Assembly: GCA_964420375.1 (NCBI GenBank)
Contig: CAYQTK010000133.1
Coordinates: forward strand, 1 to 11,704
DNA from: CAYQTK01 sp964420375
GTDB lineage: Bacteria > RBG-13-61-14 > DATKZS01
Direction: 5' to 3'
DNA: 11,704 nt
Part shown: positions 1 through 5,325 of the stretch, piece after piece
How positions within the stretch are numbered: position 1 is the first letter of the stretch
How the letters are laid out: every line of letters begins with the position of its first letter
Made by a program: the position numbers and the translations under genes
The notes under the pieces: generated by a model
Told to the model about the DNA's origin: nothing
The model's database searches: none
The model's input: only the letters and a program-made list of their open reading frames with translations

Positions 1-1
1 G

Positions 2-241
2 CCGGTGGGCCTGGACATGTGCAAGGATTTCGACTGGGCGGTAAAAGCGGCAAAAAGGCCCGACGTTCCCGGCCTGGAACCTCGTCCTCCGGAAGAGCTC
101 TTCGACCTTCGTAAGGACCCCACCGAAAAGAACAATATCGCCGACAAGCCCGAGCTTGTAAAAGTGAAAAATGAGCTCCGGGACAAGCTGGAAAGATGGC
201 GGAAGGATACAGATGATCCGCTCTTGCTTAAAGAAGAATGA
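2..241 (+). CDS. Sulfatase, C-terminal fragment cut by the window edge
   Basis: The reading frame is open to the left edge and stops at TGA 239-241, so only about 80 C-terminal residues are visible. The segment EELFDLRKDPTEKNNIAD is the typical C-terminal signature of arylsulfatase-type (alkaline-phosphatase fold) sulfatases, where E-L-[YF]-D-L-x-x-D-P-x-E-x-x-N is followed by a helix that ends the domain. Here that helix is KNELRDKLERWRKDTDDPLL. The catalytic C/S-x-P-x-R site and the metal ligands would lie upstream, outside the window, so activity cannot be judged. The family hydrolyses sulfate esters, often of sulfated sugars and often outside the cytoplasm. A secreted glycosidase-like gene lies at 3769-4731, but debris separates the two, so a shared pathway is only a possibility. 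The GTG at position 5 is not a credible start because the family homology clearly needs more upstream sequence. Confidence 0.8.
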   Translation, partial: PVGLDMCKDFDWAVKAAKRPDVPGLEPRPPEELFDLRKDPTEKNNIADKPELVKVKNELRDKLERWRKDTDDPLLLKEE

Positions 242-404
242 GCGCCTCATGATCGCGGCTGGGTCGGGATAGTCTCAGGGGCCAAAAGCCGGCTGAATTA
301 AAAAGCTGGGCCGAAATTATGGCGTTCAAGGAAAATTCTCTTCCTGCAAGCGACGAAGAAGGAGCCGTTGAACTCCGGATCAAAAAGTGGTAACTTTTCC
401 ACTC
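242..404. other. Unassigned stretch with a short open frame
   Basis: Between the sulfatase stop and the stress-protein remnant there is a plus-strand open frame from 253 to TAA 391-393. It contains an ATG at 319 and reads MAFKENSLPASDEEGAVELR near its end. There is no convincing ribosome binding site and I do not recognise the peptide. It may be the tail of another decayed gene. Nothing else is visible here. Confidence 0.25.
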
Positions 405-722
405 ATGCGGTCCTCCTTCCAGGTGTTTAAATTTTTCAAACTATCCTTATTGCCATATCTTGTCGGGAGGATCTCCATAAGCTTTTTACAGGGGTATGAA
501 TAAGGTGGAGGAAAAGGGCACAGATACCGGGCCATTGTGGACATGGTCCATAACAAAGGCGCTGACCTGCTGGTTGTCGGCTCCCGAGGCAGAAGCAAAA
601 CAGCGGCCATTTTGCTGGGAACGGTCACGGAGAGAATCATCGAGATGTGCAATGTTCCCATCCTGACGGTGAAAAAGAAAGGACAAGGCATTTCCATAAT
701 TGACGCCATCTTCGGCATTTGA
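405..722 (+). pseudogene. Universal stress protein (UspA family) remnant with an in-frame stop
   Basis: The last 60 codons read a UspA-family C-terminal half: VHNKGADLLVVGSRGRSKTA, then AAILLGTVTERIIEMC and NVPILTVKKKG. The family's ATP-binding signature G-2x-G-9x-G-[ST] is complete (GSRG, nine residues, GT). The same frame stays open upstream from ATG 405 (MRSSFQVFKFFKLSLLPYLV), but TAA at 501-503 interrupts it just before GGGKGHRYRAIVDM, which runs smoothly into the Usp domain. The GTG at 537 has no ribosome binding site at a usable distance. The usual N-terminal strand with the ILVPVD-type motif is absent. I read this as a decayed stress-protein gene. Usp proteins bind ATP or AMP and are induced under stress. 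Whether the hydrophobic segment at 405-500 belonged to the same protein is uncertain. Confidence 0.65.
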
Positions 723-810
723 TTCCCCGCCAAGCAGTAATCAAGAAATCACGGCAGCCGGCAATTACCGCTGTGCCGGGTCTTCCCCCTCTCGTAGAGC
801 GCTTTAACGT

Positions 811-1195
811 TTAACGCCGCGGATTCGCAAAAGCCGGCGCGATCACGTAGCCGTTGTCGTCGCTCACCATCACCCGGTCTCTGGCGGGGCTTACCGCCGG
901 GGTCGAGCCGGTGCCGCTGACGAACGAGTAATATTTGACGGTTTTAAATTCCAGGCTGCCGTCGTCAACTCTCTTCAGGTCCAGCAGGTAGAGCGCCCCA
1001 TTTTTCGACTTTCCATCTTCCGCGCCGTCCAGTTCGTCCGGATGCGTCAGTGTAAGCTTGACAAGACACTAATGCTCTGTCAAGCGTTTCTCGTCGCTTA
1101 CAAGATAGATATCCTTCGTGCGAGCGACTTTTAGTCGCGACTTTGACATGCTCGAATTTTAGGTCCGTGTGGTCGAGCATGGGGGCCTTGGCCAT
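811..1195 (-). pseudogene. Beta-propeller (PQQ/quinoprotein-like repeat) protein remnant, split by a repeat
   Basis: On the minus strand, 1044 down to 811 reads 77 residues ending in TAA. They include NGALYLLDLKRVDDGSLEFK, then STPAVSPARDRVMVSDDNGY and VIAPAFANPRR. This is the blade pattern of PQQ-like/WD-type propellers: an x-G-x-L-Y-x-L-D strand, then S-P-A-V-x-x-D-R-V-x-V-x-x-x-x-G strands. A second piece in another frame, MAKAPMLDHTDLKFEHV (1195-1145), ends exactly where palindromic repeat sequence begins (1045-1144). The two pieces are probably one gene interrupted by the repeat. No start codon or upstream blades can be identified, because the intact iron-sulfur gene begins to the right. 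The protein would have been a scaffold or periplasmic binding protein; no function is claimed. Confidence 0.6.
1045..1144. repeat. Palindromic repeat family 1: junction of two partial copies
   Basis: Compared with the complete copy at 9511-9630 (reverse complement), 1045-1071 matches its right end (GTGTAAGCTTGACAAG then ACACTA). 1070-1141 matches its left two thirds (CTCTGTCAAGCG, TCGTCGCTTACAAGA, GTGCGAGCGACTTTTAGTCG). The two pieces share the TA at 1070-1071 and lie in the same orientation, so the element is circularly permuted or a tandem remnant. It interrupts the beta-propeller remnant. Confidence 0.7.
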
Positions 1196-1214
1196 CTTGT
1201 CTTTGCCGCCGGAT

Positions 1215-2276
1215 TTAAAGTATTCCCCGCTTCTTGGCCAAGTTAACCATCTGCTCCATGCTGTTCTTGGGCGGGACCTGGAAGGCTTCCTTGGCTACGA
1301 GGCTGAGCGCGCCGGTCGAGCAGGCGGTGACGCACAGGCCGCAGCCGATGCAGCGATGGACCGCAAGCTCGGCCTTGCCGTCGTCGGCGAGGGTAAGGGC
1401 GTCCATCTGGCAGCGGTCGACGCAGTCGCCACAGCCGTTGCACTCGTCGCGGTCGAGCCGGGCGTAATAGTTGGTGAAGACGATCTCGGCCGGGCGGGGA
1501 TGTTCACGCACGGCGACCAGCACTCCGCAGCAGTCGCCGCAGCAGTTGCACATTCCGCCGGGGTTCTGAGCGGAGGCCGGCTGGGTGACGAGCCCCGCCT
1601 CCTGGCAATCCCTGACTATTTGCAAAGCCTCGTCCGCGCTGACGCGGCGTCCCATGTCGCGGTCGAGGTAGTACTGGCCCATGGAACCGAACATGAAGCA
1701 GGCTTCGCGGGGCTTGCCGCAGCCGTCCGACACCATGGCCGCGGCCTTGCGGCAGATGCATTCCGTCACCACGATCAGGTCCTTGGACCGCAGTATCTGC
1801 TCCACGTCCTCGTAGGGCGCCACCGCCAGCGTCGGGTCCACTGACTGGTTCACGGGGATGGTCCTCAAAAAGCCGCTCGCGTTCTCCTGCATGTTGTAGC
1901 CCATCTTCTCGCGCAGCAGCTTTTCCGCAAGCTTGGCGAACTCCGGCTCAAGTTTGGACACCTGGAATTCGAACAGTCCATGGACAAAGGGAATGGCCGC
2001 GTAGTAGTTCTTATCTCCCTTGCGCAGGCGGAACAGCAGGCCCCGTTCGAACATGTCATTGAGCCTTCCGGCGGCCTCCTCCTCGGAAAGGCCCAGCTTG
2101 GCCGCGAGGTCCGCCGTAGATTCGAGCAGGGGCGAGAGTTTCAAAAAGGTCTTCGCGTCATCCTCGGAGAAGAGCTTCTTGAGAATTTCGATCTCCACGC
2201 CCGACTCGGTCCGGGGAAACCCCACCGAGAACTTGTCGAGCATCTGTTGCAGGTCGCGATAAATATCCGTCTCCAT
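1215..2276 (-). CDS. Polyferredoxin-like 4Fe-4S protein with winged-helix-like N-terminus
   Basis: This is a 353-residue protein. The ATG at 2276 is chosen because GGGAGGG lies 5 nt upstream; a longer open frame to 2459 has no such site and overlaps another remnant. Residues about 35-95 look like a winged-helix fold (LLESTADLAAKLGLSEEEAA, then a basic hairpin). Residues 173-193 carry C-x-C-x10-C-x6-C (TECICRK, GCGKPREAC). Residues 243-250 form the unusual run CNCCGDCC. Two classical ferredoxin motifs follow: C279-x2-C282-x2-C285-x3-C289 and C309-x2-C312-x2-C315-x3-C319. That predicts two 4Fe-4S clusters plus at least one further metal site. No signal peptide or membrane segment is visible, so it is probably cytoplasmic. 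Architectures like this are usually annotated only as 4Fe-4S binding proteins; the function is unknown. It could be an electron carrier, perhaps for the oxidoreductase encoded 7 kb away, or a redox-sensing regulator. Confidence 0.85.
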   Translation of the reverse strand: METDIYRDLQQMLDKFSVGFPRTESGVEIEILKKLFSEDDAKTFLKLSPLLESTADLAAKLGLSEEEAAGRLNDMFERGLLFRLRKGDKNYYAAIPFVHGLFEFQVSKLEPEFAKLAEKLLREKMGYNMQENASGFLRTIPVNQSVDPTLAVAPYEDVEQILRSKDLIVVTECICRKAAAMVSDGCGKPREACFMFGSMGQYYLDRDMGRRVSADEALQIVRDCQEAGLVTQPASAQNPGGMCNCCGDCCGVLVAVREHPRPAEIVFTNYYARLDRDECNGCGDCVDRCQMDALTLADDGKAELAVHRCIGCGLCVTACSTGALSLVAKEAFQVPPKNSMEQMVNLAKKRGIL

Positions 2277-2281
2277 ACTAA

Positions 2282-2288
2282 CCCTCCC
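2282..2288 (-). promoter_or_regulatory. Ribosome binding site that fixes the iron-sulfur protein start
   Basis: The minus strand reads GGGAGGG, then TTAGT, then ATG (2276). The 5-nt spacing is slightly short but acceptable, and the match to the anti-Shine-Dalgarno sequence is strong. It supports starting at METDIYRD. Confidence 0.75.
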
Positions 2289-2323
2289 GTTAAAATTTGT
2301 ACTTGCTTGACCACTCCCTTGAT

Positions 2324-2500
2324 TCACGCTTCTCCCGTAGCGACATCCCTGGCAAACGTTCTTCCCGAGGTCGAATCCGGACCGTAAAAGTCCGCGCCGA
2401 CTTCTTCGCAGAACTCCTGGCGGATGGGCGCAACCGGAACCCGGTCGGGCTTTTCGCATTTGATCACCGTTTGCAGACGCTCTTTCGCAGTCATGCCCAT
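2324..2500 (-). pseudogene. N-terminal stump of a uroporphyrinogen decarboxylase (URO-D)-like protein
   Basis: This 58-codon minus-strand frame begins MGMTAKERLQTVIKCEKPDR and continues VPVAPIRQEF. It matches the start of URO-D superfamily proteins (heme biosynthesis HemE and the MtaA/MtbA-like corrinoid methyltransferases), which typically open M-T-x-K-E-R-x-x-x-x-x-x-x-x-x-P-D-R-V-P-V. Full-length members have about 340-380 residues, so only the first blade of the barrel is left. The frame ends at TGA 2324-2326, 48 nt before the iron-sulfur gene start on the same strand. GAGGGG lies upstream of the ATG at 2500 (9 nt), so translation of the stump is possible. I infer that a methyltransferase-type gene was deleted internally, leaving its promoter and start in front of the iron-sulfur gene. 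The identification rests only on this short N-terminal signature. Confidence 0.6.
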
Positions 2501-2518
2501 GCTTTCATTCCCCTCTTC

Positions 2519-2625
2519 TTGACGATATGTATACAGGGCAAAATAGTTGGCGTATCACAGAAGCCAAGGACTCTTGCATGCAGTTAATCCGGTCCTGCGC
2601 TTGACAATATTTTGCCATACGTCAA
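2519..2625. promoter_or_regulatory. Pair of inverted TTGACG...GGCAAAATA motifs between divergent genes
   Basis: TTGACG-N12-GGCAAAATA occurs on the plus strand at 2519-2545 and TTGACG-N3-GGCAAAATA on the minus strand at 2625-2608. They flank the intergenic region between the URO-D stump (leftward) and the TetR stump (rightward). The outer ends TTGACG/CGTCAA are inverted. They may be operator half-sites for the TetR protein or the ends of a tiny inverted-repeat element. Function is not established. Confidence 0.3.
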
Positions 2626-2739
2626 AAAATTTATCATAGTTCATGATGCTTGTCAAATTGCCTTTGTCCGTTGCCGACAACTCCTGTACAATTAGGATAA
2701 ACTCGATCGATCAGACGCTTGGTGATCAATCAGGAAGAA

Positions 2740-2931
2740 GTGAAGAAATCAAAAACCAGGTTAATAAGCGATTACCGGGCAAGGTGCAAGACCAGACTCA
2801 TTTCCAGCAAATCGGATCAATCCCGGAAAAAAATCATCGCGGCCGCGCGCAAGGTCTTTTCCGATCACTCCTATCCCGTGGCCACGGTAAGGATGGTCGG
2901 CGCGGCCGGAGGGTTCGACCACCTGGCGATG
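2740..2931 (+). pseudogene. TetR-family regulator, N-terminal HTH stump
   Basis: The frame reads SKSDQSRKKIIAAARKVFSD, then HSYPVATVRMVGAAGGFDH. This is the first two helices and start of the recognition helix of a TetR-family DNA-binding domain. In such proteins R-x-x-I-I-x-A-A-x-x-x-F is followed by G-[YF]-x-x-[AT]-[ST]-[VM]-x-x-I-[AG]-x-x-[AG]-G. A GTG at 2740 follows AGGAAG at very short spacing; a TTG at 2719 in the same frame is an alternative start. Homology ends at about 2931, and the frame runs three more codons into sequence I assign to an IS21 end (stop TAA 2938-2940). The ligand-binding domain of about 130 residues is missing. The break coincides with the transposon junction, so disruption by insertion followed by deletion is the likely history. 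Confidence 0.65.
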
Positions 2932-3187
2932 TGCAAGTAAAAGAGATCCATGGTGGGCGCGTAAAACGGATCCACCATTGGCCAAACAATAGCGCTTGGA
3001 ACCGACTCTGTCAACACTCGTAGGGGCCGCTGATCGTCCCTTATTTCTTTTCTGCCTCCTTTTTTGCGGCTCTCTTGATCGCTTTCAGCCTGTAACTCTC
3101 GCCCGCAATCTCGATTACATGCACCCGATGAGTGAGGCGGTCCAGTAAAGTCCCTGCCATCCGCTCATCACCAAACATCTGCGGCCA
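2932..3187 (-). mobile_element. IS21-family insertion sequence remnant
   Basis: The piece contains the end of an istB gene (3041-3187) and about 100 bp of non-coding terminal region. The terminal region begins TG at 2932 exactly where TetR homology stops. It carries similar short segments in opposite orientations (GATCCATGGTGGGCGCG and GGATCCACCATTGG), reminiscent of the multiple terminal repeats of IS21 elements. The other end, istA and most of istB are absent. The inner boundary at 3187 abuts the calcium-repeat pseudogene. Confidence 0.6.
3041..3187 (-). pseudogene. istB: istB C-terminal fragment (IS21 helper ATPase)
   Basis: Minus-strand residues WPQMFGDERMAGTLLDRLTH then RVHVIEIAGESYRLK and a lysine-rich tail ending in TAA form the conserved C-terminus of IstB-like AAA+ ATPases. 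There F-G-D-x-R-[LM]-A-G-x-L-L-D-R-L-x-H-R is followed by G-x-S-[YF]-R. IstB assists the IstA transposase of IS21 elements. Only 48 of about 250 residues remain, without the Walker A and B motifs, so it is inactive. Upstream sequence switches abruptly to the unrelated Asp/Gly-rich pseudogene. Confidence 0.8.
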
Positions 3188-3766
3188 GGAACTGTCGCCG
3201 CCCGAGTCCCAGGACAGGGATCGGTTTCGTTGGCGTCTTGACCGCCGTTTTTGTTCATGTCCTTTCCCGGCAAGCAATCTGCGTTCCCCGACGTGCTGCC
3301 GTCGCACAGGACGTCGCCGTCAGAGTCTGCTAAGAAAAAGTATTTAGTGCCTGTTTCGAAACTCCGTTTTCGGAGTGCGCCTGCCTGTGCGGACACGCAG
3401 ACAGGGCAGACCGGAAAGCTTGCTTCCCGGCGGAAAAAGCGGACAGCTTGCTGCCGCACTCCAGAACAGCGCCGCAAAAGTAAATTAAACCTCCGTTTCG
3501 CAACATGCACTATTTAAAGGACGAGTTCTCGATACTGTCGCTAATGCCGTCTCCGGCCGTATCCACTGACATGGACCGTGCCCATATTTCAATATCGTCG
3601 ATGTTCCCCCCGGATACTTTTCGTATCGGTCCGTGGGCCCCATTTACCAGCGGAGATAGACCTGTGATTGGTTTTCTGCTGTGCCCAAGATGTCGTAGTC
3701 CATGTTTTTCCACTCTGAGTCCGATATCGATCCCTCGTGGTCCCATACCATCCACCCTTGTTTATA
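3188..3766 (-). pseudogene. Thrombospondin type 3-like calcium-repeat surface protein, multiply broken
   Basis: Read on the minus strand, the pieces join into one protein: VWDHEGSISDSEWKNMDYD..NQSQVYLRW, stop, MGPTDRYEKYPGG, frameshift, NIDDIEIWARSMSVDTAGDG..ISDSIENSSF, repeat insertion, YFFLADSDGDVLCDGSTSG, ADCLPGKDMNKNGGQDANET. The DxDxDG-type turns and the spacing D-G-x-x-D-x-x-E fit extracellular calcium-binding TSP3 repeats. The preceding part resembles a jelly-roll-like binding domain (NIDDIEIWA). Lesions: TAA at 3644-3646, a slip at the run of six C at 3606-3611, and the 166-bp element at 3346-3511. Homology stops at the IS21 fragment. The upper end abuts the glycosidase-like gene and its true start is lost. 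The original protein was probably secreted. Confidence 0.7.
3346..3511. repeat. Inverted-repeat element, family 2 (MITE-like), with 4-bp target duplication
   Basis: The ends are inverted: AGTGCCTGTTTCGAAAC on the left and the complement AGTGCATGTTGCGAAAC on the right. Direct ATTT flanks lie at 3342-3345 and 3512-3515. Removing the element plus one ATTT fuses the two TSP3 reading frames without a break, which is strong evidence for the exact boundaries. It carries no coding capacity. Its right end, read on the minus strand, matches about 100 bp of the element beginning at 11512. Confidence 0.8.
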
Positions 3767-3768
3767 CC

Positions 3769-4731
3769 TCAATCGGCCCTCTCCCACTTGAGAGGAGCTA
3801 TGCAGACCGAGCCGGGGATTTTGCCTTCCACTCCTTCATAGCTTTTCCAGCCGCAGGTGGTAATGTACCATCTGTCCGGGGAGACGCGGATATACTCTGC
3901 GGCGTGGGCTTTGATAATGGTTACGAGGTCAGCGGTGTCGTTGTCCGCTCCTGCGGCATAGACGCCGAAGTCGTACGGGTCTTCCGAGCGGAGAACCACT
4001 GTCTGGGCATAGGTTTCCGGCTCCAGCGCGCTGGTAAGGCACACCGACAGGTAATAGGCGCCTTTGTAGCGGACAACAAAAGGCGATTCAGTGGAGGAGA
4101 TATTAAACCACCACGGGTAAGCCGCGGCAGGCTTGATGGCCCGGAAAGCAGTGCCCTTGTCAGTCCAGGTGTAAAGATCGTCCGAGTGATATACCGATAC
4201 GGTGTTGTCACGGTCAGTGCAGTACATGAGCCAGCCGCCTTGGGGCAGCTCGAGTACCATGCTGTCGCGGAAGGCGTGCCAGCCCGGGTCAATGCAGTAA
4301 TCATGAAAGGTCCAGTTAATGCCGTCTTCAGAGATGTAATGGCGGATACGTCCCGGCCCCACGTACATGTGCCGGACGCCCTTATGAACGATCACGTGGG
4401 GAGCCCACTTGGGACGCAGGTCCGGATAATCGAAAAACAACACGTGAAGCTCGGAAAACGGCTCCAGGAGCGATTCCCCAACGGCATGTCCCAGATAGCT
4501 CGAGGAAAGATCCAGGTAGGGGTAGGAGGTTATGCCCACGAACCGATAGTCGCCGTTTATGTCCCGGAATATGGAGTGGTCGTTAACGCGTGGCCCCGCC
4601 TTTATCGGCTCGTAGAGGACGCGCCATTTACCCGCAACCACCGGCTTCCAGCGTTCGCCGGTATGGCCCGCGGCAGAAGACGTAAACATAATCGAAGCCA
4701 GAACCCAAACCAACATCACTCTTGTTATCAT
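3769..4731 (-). CDS. Secreted five-bladed beta-propeller glycosidase-like protein
   Basis: This 320-residue protein starts at ATG 4731, with GGAG 8 nt upstream. It begins with a signal peptide (MITRVMLVWVLASIMFTSSA, cleavage near AAG at 20-22), so it is exported. The rest shows the repeated blade pattern of GH43/GH32/GH130-type propeller glycosidases. Visible are an N-terminal acidic site (NDHSIFRDINGDYRFVGI, Asp51), a mid-protein RD pair (HAFRDSMVL, Arg155-Asp156) and a later acidic residue in ESPFVVRYKGAYYL (Glu215). These positions correspond in order to the nucleophile/base, the transition-state Asp and the acid of clan GH-F/J enzymes. YHSDDLYTWTDKG and ISEDGINWTF are typical S-x-D-x-x-x-W blade motifs. 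Substrate unknown; the sulfatase at the left edge hints at polysaccharide use, weakly. It could also be a non-catalytic propeller. It seems intact amid decayed neighbours. Confidence 0.7.
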   Translation of the reverse strand: MITRVMLVWVLASIMFTSSAAGHTGERWKPVVAGKWRVLYEPIKAGPRVNDHSIFRDINGDYRFVGITSYPYLDLSSSYLGHAVGESLLEPFSELHVLFFDYPDLRPKWAPHVIVHKGVRHMYVGPGRIRHYISEDGINWTFHDYCIDPGWHAFRDSMVLELPQGGWLMYCTDRDNTVSVYHSDDLYTWTDKGTAFRAIKPAAAYPWWFNISSTESPFVVRYKGAYYLSVCLTSALEPETYAQTVVLRSEDPYDFGVYAAGADNDTADLVTIIKAHAAEYIRVSPDRWYITTCGWKSYEGVEGKIPGSVCIAPLKWERAD

Positions 4732-4766
4732 TGTCTTTTCTCCAACGCTTTTTACAACTTCGGTTC

Positions 4767-4772
4767 AGTATA
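4767..4772 (-). promoter_or_regulatory. Candidate -10 box for the glycosidase-like gene
   Basis: The minus strand reads TATACT about 36 nt upstream of ATG 4731, which would give a leader of roughly 28 nt. The -35 position (TTTATT, 17-nt spacer) is poor, so this is only a candidate. Confidence 0.25.
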
Positions 4773-4834
4773 TCTTAAAGGGTGCGGCAAATAAAGTCAG
4801 TCATGCACTCTTGTCCAAAATAGAATTTTATTTC

Positions 4835-4858
4835 ACGCAAAGGCGCGAAGACGCAAAG
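4835..4858 (+). repeat. Three tandem copies of an 8-bp unit RCGCRAAG
   Basis: ACGCAAAG, GCGCGAAG and ACGCAAAG follow each other directly. Similar CGCAAAG arrays occur as short intergenic repeats in many proteobacterial genomes; their role is unknown. Confidence 0.5.
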
Positions 4859-4958
4859 TAAAAACTCAACAACATTAAGCCGTTCTGATCTTTTATAGGA
4901 ATAACCCTCCGGCAGAACTTTTCAAGTAACCTCAAATTCATAAAGCATCTTTTCTGAT

Positions 4959-4987
4959 TTGAATAGCGGCAATTGCTCTGGTATAAT
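4959..4987 (+). promoter_or_regulatory. Sigma-70-type promoter without an intact gene
   Basis: TTGAAT (4959-4964), a 17-nt spacer and a perfect TATAAT (4982-4987). ATAATG at 4983-4988 and CATTAT at 4999-5004 form an inverted repeat over the -10 and start region, a plausible operator. The transcript would meet a ribosome binding site but no ATG, or could read on to the response regulator at 5326. Confidence 0.5.
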
Positions 4988-5162
4988 GAATTTTCGAACA
5001 TTATGACGTCTTAAAAGGAGAAGCAATCTGGACGACCTGTTTGCCCGAACCTTGTCAATATAAAAGTGCGGCTGTTACTTTTTGAGACTATTGGAGAGAG
5101 GGAAAGGTAATATCACGAATAATATTTCTTGACAATCAGGGCCTTACAAAGAACTTAATCAT

Positions 5163-5178
5163 TGGCAGAAAAATTGCA
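5163..5178 (+). promoter_or_regulatory. Sigma-54 (RpoN) promoter upstream of the response regulator
   Basis: TGGCAGAAAAATTGCA matches the consensus TGGCACG-N4-TTGC[AT], with the GG (5164-5165) and GC (5176-5177) doublets exactly 10 nt apart. The expected start is near 5189, giving a leader of about 137 nt before ATG 5326. Sigma-54 promoters need an AAA+ enhancer-binding activator; none is encoded in this window. Confidence 0.7.
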
Positions 5179-5211
5179 TAATTCCTTCATAGCTCAGACA
5201 GGATGATATCT

Positions 5212-5280
5212 GTGGCGGAAAAAAACGAATATGAAAACATAGCGCATGATATTCATTCCTGTTTTGGTCATGGCCTTTAA
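5212..5280 (+). CDS. 22-residue leader ORF between sigma-54 promoter and response regulator
   Basis: GTG at 5212 with AGGA 8 nt upstream reads MAEKNEYENIAHDIHSCFGH then GL and TAA (5278-5280). It lies inside the presumed sigma-54 transcript, 45 nt before the response regulator. It could be a leader peptide, or the stump of a sensor gene whose remainder was deleted. I do not recognise the peptide, and the call as a translated gene is weak. Confidence 0.3.
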   Translation: MAEKNEYENIAHDIHSCFGHGL

Positions 5281-5325
5281 AATGAGAGGGCTTTTGCGAT
5301 TATACTGAAGTGGAGGCAGAGTTTA

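Larger units (their letters stand above)
4773..5163. other. Intergenic region without an intact gene
   Basis: No coding region is supported between the glycosidase promoter area and the sigma-54 site. The stretch is AT-richer than its neighbours. It holds an octamer repeat at 4835-4858 and a sigma-70-like promoter at 4959-4987. Downstream of that promoter is a good ribosome binding site (AAAAGGAGAAG, about 5015-5025), followed by a frame that starts with CTG instead of ATG (DDLFARTLSI) and stops after about 11 codons. This looks like the start of a lost gene. Confidence 0.4.

Noticed and set aside
1143..1844. Plus-strand open frame (233 codons) opposite the iron-sulfur gene
   Set aside because: Alanine/valine-rich low-complexity translation typical of an antisense frame; the minus strand carries clear cysteine motifs.
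2277..2459. N-terminal extension of the iron-sulfur protein to 2459
   Set aside because: The extension overlaps the URO-D-like stump in another frame, lacks a ribosome binding site and adds arginine-rich sequence without family support; GGGAGGG fixes the start at 2276.
3505..4794. Long plus-strand open frame (429 codons) opposite the glycosidase-like gene
   Set aside because: It is antisense to a gene with a signal peptide and recognisable catalytic-site motifs, has no family resemblance itself, and is explained by strand-symmetric codon use.
5129..5159. TTGACA followed by CTTAAT as a sigma-70 promoter for the response regulator
   Set aside because: The spacer is 19 nt and the -10 is poor; the sigma-54 site just downstream is far better.
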